From: Georgenia_A wangjunii
Lineage (GTDB): Bacteria > Actinomycetota > Actinomycetes > Actinomycetales > Actinomycetaceae
DNA: 64,000 nt
Assembly: GCF_036421915.1 (NCBI RefSeq)
Contig: NZ_JAZGOM010000011.1
Reading direction: 5' to 3' (one strand)
The notes under the pieces are model-generated. The model was not told the DNA's origin and made no database searches. It worked only from the letters and a program-made list of their open reading frames with translations. This document shows, piece by piece, positions 43,595 through 50,681 of this stretch. The stretch's first letter is position 1. Each line of letters starts with the position of its first letter. The translations under genes were made by a program, and so were the position numbers.

Positions 43595-45634
43595 ACCGGC
43601 ACAGTGCGCGAGGTCGCGCCAGGGGTCTTCCGGGTGCGGGACACCTGCAACGTCTACGTCGTGCGGGCCGAGGGCGCCCGCACCGGCGTCGCGATCGACT
43701 TCGGCTCCGGCGCCGTCCTCGACCACCTCGCGGAGATGGGGATCGACCGGCTCACCCACGTCGTCATGACCCACCACCACCGTGACCAGGCACAGGGCCT
43801 GCCGCGCGCGGTCGCGGCCGGCATCGAGATCCACGTCCCGCCGGTCGAGCGCGACCTCTTCGAGCGGGTCGACGACATGTGGGCGACGCGCCCGATCATC
43901 AACGACTACAACCTCCGCGAGGACCGGTTCTCCCTCCTCGAGCCCGTGCCGGTCGCGGGGCTCGTCCCCGAGTACCGGGTCGGCCGCTACGGCGGCGTCG
44001 AGCTCGGCGTGCGCCCCACGCCCGGGCACACGACCGGCTCGGTCACCTACGTCCTCGACCGCGGCGGCCGGCGGCTCGCGTTCTCCGGCGACCTCATCTA
44101 CGCCCCCGGCAAGGTGTGGTCGCTCGCCGCCACTCAGTGGACGTACACCGAGAGCGAGGGGGCAGCCATGGTGGTCCTGTCCTGCTACCTCCTGCTCCGC
44201 GAGGGCATCGACGTGCTGCTGCCCTCCCACGGCGAGCCGATGGACGACGCCGACGGCGCGCTCGCGCTCCTCGCCGAGCGCATGCAGGCCTACGTCAACT
44301 CCCGGCGGAACCACCCCTGGGACCTCGAGACGCGGCTCGTCCACCCGTACGCGCGACTGACGCCGCACCTGCTCATCAACCGCTCGAGCGTCTCGTGCGG
44401 CTACGTCCTGCTCTCGGACAGCGGCGCCGCGCTGCTCATCGACTACGGCTACGACATGACGACGGGCCTGCCGGCCGGGCGCGACCGCGCCTCCCGCCGG
44501 CCGTGGCTCGCCTCCCTCGACGCGCTGCGGGGCGGGTTCGGGGTCACCGACATCGAGGTGGCGATCCCCACCCACTTCCACGACGACCACGTGGCCGGCC
44601 TCAACCTCCTGCGCGACGTCGAGGGGACGCAGGTGTGGGCCCCCGAGAACGTCGCGCCGATCCTCGCCAACCCCATGCACCACGACCTGCCCTGCCAGTG
44701 GTACGACCCCATCCCGGTGGACCGCGAGCTCGCGCTCGGGGAGACGGTCCGGTGGCGCGAGTACGAGATCACGGTCCACGAGCTGCCCGGCCACACCCTG
44801 TACGCCGCGGCGTTCGAGCTCGAGGTCGACGGGCACCGGGTGCTCGTCACCGGCGACCAGCAGGACGGCCAGGGCGTGGCCAACCAGCGGCGGGAGATCC
44901 TCAACTACCAGTACCGCAACCTCTTCCGGATCGACGACTACGTCGACAGCGCCGCCCTCTACCAGCGGGTCGCACCCGGGCTCATGGTGAGCGGGCACTG
45001 GGAGCCGCGCTGGGTGGAGGACGGCTACCTCGACATGCTCGGCGCGGCCGGGGAGGAGGTCGCGCGGATCCACCGCGAGCTGCTCCCCCTCGAGGACGTC
45101 GACGCCGGGGCGTCCGGGGTTCTCGCACGGCTCACGCCCTACCGCTCCCACCCGCTGGCGGGGGAGCGGGTCGAGCTGACGGCCACGGTGCGCAACCCGC
45201 ACGCCCGACCCGCGCAGGCGGTGCTCCACCTCGCCCTGCCCGAGGGCTGGACGGCGGAGCCGCCCCTCGCCCGCCGCGACCTCGGGCCGGGGGAGACCGG
45301 CACCGTGACGTTCGTCGTCCAGCCGGCGCTGCACGAGCAGCGGCGCGCCCGCTGCGCCGTCGACGTCACGATCGGCGACCTCGCGCTCGGTCAGCACGCC
45401 GAGGCGCTCGTCGACGTCCACGCAGCGCCGAGAGCGGGCGCCGGTGCTGGCTCGAGGGGTGAGGCTGGCGGTGCCAGTGACGGAGCGGGGGCTGCGGCGG
45501 CGAGAGATCTCGTCGACCCGGCGGGCGAGGCCGTCGACCCGGCCGGTGACGCCGCCGGCCGGGTCGGTGACGCCGGCGGGCGCGCGGGGGGCCCGGGCGA
45601 CGGGCGCCGATACGATGACGCCGGCGTACGGTAG
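43592..45634 (+). CDS. Tandem metallo-beta-lactamase-fold protein with NEW3-like domain
   Basis: A 680-aa protein with two complete MBL domains. Domain 1 (about 1-230) has the altered motif HHHRDQ (61-66; the last His of HxHxDH is Gln), GHTTGSV and SGDLIY. Domain 2 (about 255-500) starts again with CGYVLLSDSGAALLIDYG and has canonical THFHDDH (His328, His330, Asp332, His333), LPGHTLY and VTGDQQDG. Residues 510-620 look like a NEW3/Ig-like beta-sandwich, and the last 55 are low-complexity. No signal peptide. Probably a hydrolase acting on an esterified or lactone intermediate; the substrate is unknown. Confidence 0.75.
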   Translation: MTGTVREVAPGVFRVRDTCNVYVVRAEGARTGVAIDFGSGAVLDHLAEMGIDRLTHVVMTHHHRDQAQGLPRAVAAGIEIHVPPVERDLFERVDDMWATRPIINDYNLREDRFSLLEPVPVAGLVPEYRVGRYGGVELGVRPTPGHTTGSVTYVLDRGGRRLAFSGDLIYAPGKVWSLAATQWTYTESEGAAMVVLSCYLLLREGIDVLLPSHGEPMDDADGALALLAERMQAYVNSRRNHPWDLETRLVHPYARLTPHLLINRSSVSCGYVLLSDSGAALLIDYGYDMTTGLPAGRDRASRRPWLASLDALRGGFGVTDIEVAIPTHFHDDHVAGLNLLRDVEGTQVWAPENVAPILANPMHHDLPCQWYDPIPVDRELALGETVRWREYEITVHELPGHTLYAAAFELEVDGHRVLVTGDQQDGQGVANQRREILNYQYRNLFRIDDYVDSAALYQRVAPGLMVSGHWEPRWVEDGYLDMLGAAGEEVARIHRELLPLEDVDAGASGVLARLTPYRSHPLAGERVELTATVRNPHARPAQAVLHLALPEGWTAEPPLARRDLGPGETGTVTFVVQPALHEQRRARCAVDVTIGDLALGQHAEALVDVHAAPRAGAGAGSRGEAGGASDGAGAAAARDLVDPAGEAVDPAGDAAGRVGDAGGRAGGPGDGRRYDDAGVR

Positions 45635-45685
45635 GCCGGGCCTCCCGTGACCGGGACGACAGCTCATGAGACAGGTGACGCGGCC

Positions 45686-46696
45686 ATGCCGACACGCCGC
45701 GCGACGATCAAGGACGTCGCCGAGGCCGCCGCCGTCTCCCGCTCGACCGCCTCGCGCGCGCTCACCGGCAACGGCTACGTCGCCGCGGGCGTGCGCCTGC
45801 GGGTCGAAGAGGTCGCCCGCGCGATGGGCTACGTCCCCAACGCCGCCGCCCAGCACCTGCGCCGCCGCCAGACGAGCTCCCTCGGGCTCCTCGTCTCGGA
45901 CCTGACGAACTCCTTCTACGCCGAGCTCGCGGCCGGCGCGACGCAGCAGGCCCGCCGTCGCGGCTACACCGTCATGCTCACCGACGACGCCGCGACGGGG
46001 GAGGACGGCACGACGCCCGCGCAGGCGTTCGTCCAGCTGCGCGTCGCCGGCGTCATCGCCACCCCGACGACCGCCGGGACCGGGGCGTACCTGCGGGAGC
46101 ACCGCATCCCGGTCGTGGAGGTGGACCGGCAGTTCGCCGAGGGCGCCTCCGACGCCGTCGTGGTCGACAACGCCGCCGGCGCCCACCGGGTGACGGCCCA
46201 GCTCATCGAGGAGGGCCACCGCCGGATCGCCCTCTTCATCGACGAGACGCTGTGGACCACGGGCCGGGACCGCTACGCCGGCTACCGGCGCGCGCTCGCC
46301 GACGCCCACCTTCCGCTCGACCCCGACCTCGTCGTCTCCGCCGGGTGGGACGTCGGTGCCGCGCGGTTGACCGCGGCGCGGATGCTCGCCGGCCCCGGGC
46401 GGCCGACAGCGGTCTTCGCCGCCAACAACCTCCTCGCCGAGGGCGTGTGGCGCGCCGCGGCCGACCTCGCCCTCGACGTCCCGCGCGACCTCAGCCTCGT
46501 CTCGTTCGACGACGCGCCGTGGATGTCCATGGTCACGCCGGGCATCACCGCCGTCGCGCAGGACGTCCTCGCGCTCGGCCGGACGGCGGTGGACGTGCTC
46601 CTCGACCGCCTCGCCGAGCCCGACGCGCCGGTGCGGACGGTCGTCGTCCCGGCGCACGTCGTCGAGCGCGGCTCGGTGGCGCCGCCCGCGGGCTGA
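45686..46696 (+). CDS. LacI-family transcriptional repressor
   Basis: A 336-aa regulator with the N-terminal helix-turn-helix and hinge (ATIKDVAEAAAVSRSTASRA, RVEEVARAMGYVPNAAAQHL) and a periplasmic-binding-protein-like sensor domain (LGLLVSDLTNSFYAEL, TAVFAANNLLAEGVWRAA, LVSFDDAPWMSMVTPGITAV). AGGTGA precedes the ATG at 45686; a GTG at 45647 is in frame but weaker. Sites of LacI type with a central CG occur before the importer, the MBL gene and both alpha-mannosidases, making it the likely local repressor, released by an imported sugar. Confidence 0.9.
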   Translation: MPTRRATIKDVAEAAAVSRSTASRALTGNGYVAAGVRLRVEEVARAMGYVPNAAAQHLRRRQTSSLGLLVSDLTNSFYAELAAGATQQARRRGYTVMLTDDAATGEDGTTPAQAFVQLRVAGVIATPTTAGTGAYLREHRIPVVEVDRQFAEGASDAVVVDNAAGAHRVTAQLIEEGHRRIALFIDETLWTTGRDRYAGYRRALADAHLPLDPDLVVSAGWDVGAARLTAARMLAGPGRPTAVFAANNLLAEGVWRAAADLALDVPRDLSLVSFDDAPWMSMVTPGITAVAQDVLALGRTAVDVLLDRLAEPDAPVRTVVVPAHVVERGSVAPPAG

Positions 46697-46752
46697 GACG
46701 CGGCCCCGGTGCGGCGGACCGTCCGCCGGGCGCTGCTCTCCCGCCGGGGCCG

Positions 46753-46797
46753 TTGACCTCTCCGAGAAGCACGTGGTTGCGTATGGGTACGTTCCCA
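46753..46797 (+). promoter_or_regulatory. Alpha-mannosidase 1 promoter with LacI-like operator (site 2)
   Basis: TTGACC (46753-46758) lies 18 nt before TTGCGT (46777-46782). TGGGTACGTTCCCA (46784-46797), a 14-bp palindrome with one mismatched pair, covers the expected transcription start. The -35 context GTTGACCTCTCCG is shared with alpha-mannosidase 2. Confidence 0.6.
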
Positions 46798-46845
46798 CAC
46801 GCTCACGCGGGAGCGGCGACCGGACTGCCGACGACGGAGTGGCTC

Positions 46846-49800
46846 ATGCACCGGACCCTGTACGACCTCACCCAGCGGATCGAGCGGACGCTCACCGAGC
46901 GCCTCGTGCCGGCCGTCTACAGCGCGACGGCCCCGGTGGAGGTGAGCGCCGTCGACCTGCCCGGTGAGCCCGTCCCGTTCGCCGAGGCGGCCGCGCTGCC
47001 GTACACCCCGTTCGCCGTCGGGCAGCCGTGGGGGCGGCCGTGGGGCACGACGTGGTTCCACCTCACCGGTGAGGTCCCCGCGGTGATGCGGGGGCGCCGT
47101 GTCGAGCTGCTCGTCGACCTCGGGTTCGAGCGCTCCGGCCCCGGCTTCCGCTCCGAGGGGCTCGCGTACACCCCCGACGGCGTGCCGATCAAGGGGATCG
47201 AGCCTCGGACGGCGTACGTGCCGGTCGCGCGGGCGGCGCGCGGCGGCGAGCGCGTCGACGTCTACGTCGAGGCCGCCGCGAACCCGCGGTTCCCGGGCAC
47301 CGCGGAATCCGCCCTCGGGGACCTCGACACCGCCCCGCGGACGCCGCTCTACCGTCTCGACCAGGCCGAGCTCGCCGTCCTCGAGGAGGAGGTCCACGCC
47401 CTCGTCCTCGACGTCCGGGTGCTCCACGGGCTCGCGCTGGAGCTGGGCGAGGCCGACCCCCGGCGGCACGAGATCCGGCGCGCGCTCGAGGACATGCTCG
47501 ACGGGCTCGACGTCGCGGACGTCGTCGGCGGGGCGGGCGCCGCCCGGGCGCGGCTCGCGCCCGTGCTCGCCGCGCCCGCCGCCGCCAGCGCGCACCGCGT
47601 CTCCGGCGTCGGGCACGCCCACATCGACTCCGCCTGGCTGTGGCCGGTGCGCGAGACGATCCGCAAGTGCGCGCGGACGTTCTCCAACGTCGTCGCGCTC
47701 GCCGAGGACTACCCCGACCTCGTCTTCGCGTGCTCCTCCGCCCAGCAGTACGCGTGGATGCGCGACCACCACCCGCACGTCTGGGCGCGCGTGCGGGAGA
47801 AGGTCGCCACCGGCCAGTTCCTCCCGGTCGGCGGGATGTGGGTGGAGTCGGACACGAACATGCCCGGCGGTGAGGCGACGGTCCGCCAGTTCACGCGCGG
47901 CAAGCGCTTCTTCGCCGACGAGCTCGGTGCCGAGCCGCGCGAGGTCTGGCTGCCCGACTCCTTCGGCTACTCCGGGGCGCTGCCCCAGCTCGCGCGCCTC
48001 GCGGGCTTCCGGTGGTTCCTCTCCCAGAAGATGTCGTGGAACGCCACGAACCCCTTCCCCCACCACACGTTCTGGTGGGAGGGCATCGACGGCACGCGAG
48101 TCTTCACCCACTTCCCGCCGGCGGACACGTACAGCGCCGAGCTCACCGCCCGCGAGCTCGCCCACGGCGTGGAGAACTTCGCCGAGCACGGCCGGTCCAC
48201 CCGCTCGCTCCTGCCGTTCGGCTACGGCGACGGCGGGGGCGGACCCACGCGGGAGATCGTCGAGACGGCCCACCGGCTGGCCGACCTCGAGGGCTCCCCG
48301 CGGGTGCGGATCGAGACACCCGCGGCGTTCTTCGCCGCGGCCGAGGAGGAGTACCCCGACGCGGCGGTGTGGTCGGGGGAGATGTACCTCGAGCTCCACC
48401 GTGGCACGTACACGAGCCAGCACGAGATGAAGCGCGGGAACCGGCGCACCGAGCACCTCCTGCGCGAGGCCGAGCTGTGGGCCGCGACGGCGGCGGTGCG
48501 CGGCGGGCACGCGTACCCGTACGAGCGGTTCGACCGCGCGTGGGAGGAGACGCTCCTCCTCCAGTTCCACGACATCCTGCCGGGCAGCTCCATCGCCTGG
48601 GTCCACCGCGAGGCGCGGGGGACCTACGCCCGGCTCGCTGCCGGGCTCGAGGAGATCATCGACGGCGCGCTCGGTGCGCTCGCGGGCCCCGGCACGGAGC
48701 CGCTCGCCTTCAACGCGGCGCCGCACGAGCGGGCGGGCGTGCCGGCGCTCGGCGCGGCGGTGGCGGACGGCGAGCCGCTCGACGGCGGCCCGTCCCCGGC
48801 CGGCGGGGGACGGCCCGGGCAGACCCGCTGGGGCGTCGTCCCCGACCGCACAGGCGTCGCCGTCGAGGTCACCGAGGACGACGGCGGGACGGTCCTCGAC
48901 AACGGGCTCGTGCGCGTGCGGGTGGGACCCGACGGCACGCTCACCGGCGTCCGGGACCTCGCCGCGGGCCGCGAGGTGCTCGCCCCGGGCGCCGCGGCCA
49001 ACGTCCTCCAGCTCCACCCCGACACCCCCAACCGCTTCGACGCGTGGGACGTCGACGAGTTCTACCGCCGCCGCCGGCGCGACCTCACCACGGCGCTCGC
49101 GGTCGAGGTCGACCGCTCCGACGCCGCCCGCCCCGTCGTGCGCGTCCGCCGTGCCGACGGCGCGTCCACGTACGTGCAGACCCTCGCCCTGGCCGCCGGC
49201 TCCCGGGTGGTCGAGATGGTGGCCGACGTCGACTGGCACGAGAGCGAGACGCTCCTCAAGGTCGCGTTCCCCCTCGACGTCCACGCGGAGCGCTCGACGG
49301 CGGAGATCCAGTTCGGTCACGTCCACCGGCCCACGCACACGAACACCTCGTGGGACGCCGCGAGGTTCGAGGTCTGCGCCCACCGCTGGGTCCACGTCGC
49401 CGAGCCGGGATACGGCGTCGCCCTCGTCAACGACTCGACGTACGGCCACGACGTCACCCGCGCCGGGCCGGGGGATGCCCACGGCGCGGGCCCCACGACG
49501 GTCCGGCTCTCCCTCCTGCGCGCGCCCCGCTACCCCGACCCGCAGACCGACCAGGGGCACCACCGGCTCGCGTACTCCCTCGTCGTCGGCGCCGCGGTCG
49601 CCGACGCCGTCCGCGAGGGGTACCGGGCCAACCTCCCCGTGCGCCGGCGGACCGGCGCCGGCCCGGTCGCGCCGCTCGTCACGGTGAGCTCGCCGGCCGT
49701 CGTCGTCGAGTCCGTCAAGCTCGCCGACGACCGCTCCGGCGACGTCGTCGTGCGGCTGTACGAGTCGCTCGGCGGCCGGGCACGCACGCGCGTGGAGGCG

Positions 49801-49956
49801 GGGTTCGCCGTCGACCGGGCGTGGGTGTGCGACCTCCTCGAGCGCGAGGACGACGAGATCGCGGCGCTCGCCCCGCTCGCCGGGGAGGGGGACCGGCTCG
49901 AGCTGACGCTGCGGCCCTTCCAGGTCGTCACGCTGCGGCTGCGCCCGGCGGGGTAG
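46846..49956 (+). CDS. GH38 alpha-mannosidase 1
   Basis: Retaining, zinc-dependent alpha-mannosidase of 1036 aa, close to the size of Ams1/MngB-like members. A beta-rich N-terminal region (to about 250) precedes the catalytic domain: GHAHIDSAWLWPVRETIRKC with zinc ligands His259 and Asp261, nucleophile Asp371 in LPDSFGYSGALPQL, and LLLQFHDILPGSSI. C-terminal beta-sandwich domains follow. No signal peptide, so it acts on imported manno-oligosaccharides. The start is the ATG at 46846 with GGAG upstream; the in-frame ATG at 46783 lies inside the operator and before the predicted transcript. Confidence 0.93.
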   Translation: MHRTLYDLTQRIERTLTERLVPAVYSATAPVEVSAVDLPGEPVPFAEAAALPYTPFAVGQPWGRPWGTTWFHLTGEVPAVMRGRRVELLVDLGFERSGPGFRSEGLAYTPDGVPIKGIEPRTAYVPVARAARGGERVDVYVEAAANPRFPGTAESALGDLDTAPRTPLYRLDQAELAVLEEEVHALVLDVRVLHGLALELGEADPRRHEIRRALEDMLDGLDVADVVGGAGAARARLAPVLAAPAAASAHRVSGVGHAHIDSAWLWPVRETIRKCARTFSNVVALAEDYPDLVFACSSAQQYAWMRDHHPHVWARVREKVATGQFLPVGGMWVESDTNMPGGEATVRQFTRGKRFFADELGAEPREVWLPDSFGYSGALPQLARLAGFRWFLSQKMSWNATNPFPHHTFWWEGIDGTRVFTHFPPADTYSAELTARELAHGVENFAEHGRSTRSLLPFGYGDGGGGPTREIVETAHRLADLEGSPRVRIETPAAFFAAAEEEYPDAAVWSGEMYLELHRGTYTSQHEMKRGNRRTEHLLREAELWAATAAVRGGHAYPYERFDRAWEETLLLQFHDILPGSSIAWVHREARGTYARLAAGLEEIIDGALGALAGPGTEPLAFNAAPHERAGVPALGAAVADGEPLDGGPSPAGGGRPGQTRWGVVPDRTGVAVEVTEDDGGTVLDNGLVRVRVGPDGTLTGVRDLAAGREVLAPGAAANVLQLHPDTPNRFDAWDVDEFYRRRRRDLTTALAVEVDRSDAARPVVRVRRADGASTYVQTLALAAGSRVVEMVADVDWHESETLLKVAFPLDVHAERSTAEIQFGHVHRPTHTNTSWDAARFEVCAHRWVHVAEPGYGVALVNDSTYGHDVTRAGPGDAHGAGPTTVRLSLLRAPRYPDPQTDQGHHRLAYSLVVGAAVADAVREGYRANLPVRRRTGAGPVAPLVTVSSPAVVVESVKLADDRSGDVVVRLYESLGGRARTRVEAGFAVDRAWVCDLLEREDDEIAALAPLAGEGDRLELTLRPFQVVTLRLRPAG

Positions 49957-49960
49957 CGCC

Positions 49961-49997
49961 CGGTCGCGCGCACGGTCGGCCAGGGCCGTCGCGACCG
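49961..49997. terminator. Possible bidirectional hairpin after alpha-mannosidase 1
   Basis: CGGTCGCG (49961-49968) and CGCGACCG (49990-49997) pair perfectly around a 21-nt loop with a minor inner stem, between convergent genes. No T-tract. Confidence 0.3.
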
Positions 49998-50046
49998 CGC
50001 CGTCGGGGTGGGCCGTCACCGCGCCCGGCGGCGCTCCGGTCGGGCG

Positions 50047-50451
50047 TCAGGCGCTGCGCGTCGGGGCGTCCGGCGCGGTGCCCCGGGCGTCGACCGCCAC
50101 GGAGCCGTCCGCCTCGAGGATCTCGACGATCTCCTCGATGTGGGTCACCTCGAGGAGGAAGCGCACGAGGTCCGGCGGGTCGATGAACTGCACCGGGTGG
50201 GGGTGGCGGTTCGCCAGGTGGGCGATGAGCGCGATGACCGTGGAGTCCATGAACGTGACGGCGCGGGTGTCGACCTCGACGGGCGAGGCGTGGCCCTTGG
50301 CGACGCGGACAGCCTCGGCGAGCTCGGCGTTCATGCTCGCGTCGACCTGCCCGCACATCGTCATCCGCACGCGCTGCGGGGAGACGAGCACGGAGACAGA
50401 CCCGGCCCCCTCCGCTGCCGAGGTGCTGAGCGGGTCACCGGTTCCGGGCAT
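50047..50451 (-). CDS. STAS-domain anti-sigma factor antagonist-like protein
   Basis: A 134-aa cytosolic protein with VSVLVSPQRVRMTMCGQVD and VTFMDSTVIALIAHL, where DST is the position of the phosphorylatable serine of SpoIIAA/RsbV. So it may switch an anti-sigma factor in a stress cascade. GAAGGA lies 10 nt before the ATG at 50451; a GTG at 50457 is an alternative. It is inserted, in opposite orientation, between the two alpha-mannosidase genes and seems unrelated to sugar use. Confidence 0.75.
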   Translation of the reverse strand: MPGTGDPLSTSAAEGAGSVSVLVSPQRVRMTMCGQVDASMNAELAEAVRVAKGHASPVEVDTRAVTFMDSTVIALIAHLANRHPHPVQFIDPPDLVRFLLEVTHIEEIVEILEADGSVAVDARGTAPDAPTRSA

Positions 50452-50605
50452 GATCACGCGGTCCTTCGCAGTCGTCGAGCTGGCCGTGCCTCGGGGAGGT
50501 GACGACCACCGAGGTGGGCACCGCTCGCCGTGAGCGCTGACCTACATTACCGGCGGCGCGGGCCAGGGGGCGGCGAGCGCCCGCGGCCGCCCGCCCGGGT
50601 GGGCG

Positions 50606-50655
50606 TTGACCTCTCCGGGGGCCGCTCCCTAGGATCGTGTGGGAACGATGTCACA
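50606..50655 (+). promoter_or_regulatory. Alpha-mannosidase 2 promoter with LacI-like operator (site 3)
   Basis: TTGACC (50606-50611) and TAGGAT (50630-50635) are 18 nt apart, a good promoter. TGTGGGAACGATGTCACA (50638-50655) covers the start point; its outer four pairs are perfect and the centre is AACG. The promoter shares GTTGACCTCTCCG with that of alpha-mannosidase 1. Confidence 0.6.
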
Positions 50656-50681
50656 CGCGCAGCGCGGCGCTGGGAGGGTCT

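Noticed and set aside
46783..46785. ATG 63 nt upstream as the start of alpha-mannosidase 1
   Set aside because: It is inside the palindromic operator and upstream of or at the expected transcript start; no ribosome site precedes it.
50441..50460. GCATGATCACG at the STAS gene start as another interspersed repeat unit
   Set aside because: Only 11 bases match and Met-Ile-Thr type codons make such strings common in coding DNA.
50637..50639. GTG 45 nt upstream as the start of alpha-mannosidase 2
   Set aside because: It is within the operator and before the predicted transcription start; the GTG at 50682 has a ribosome site.
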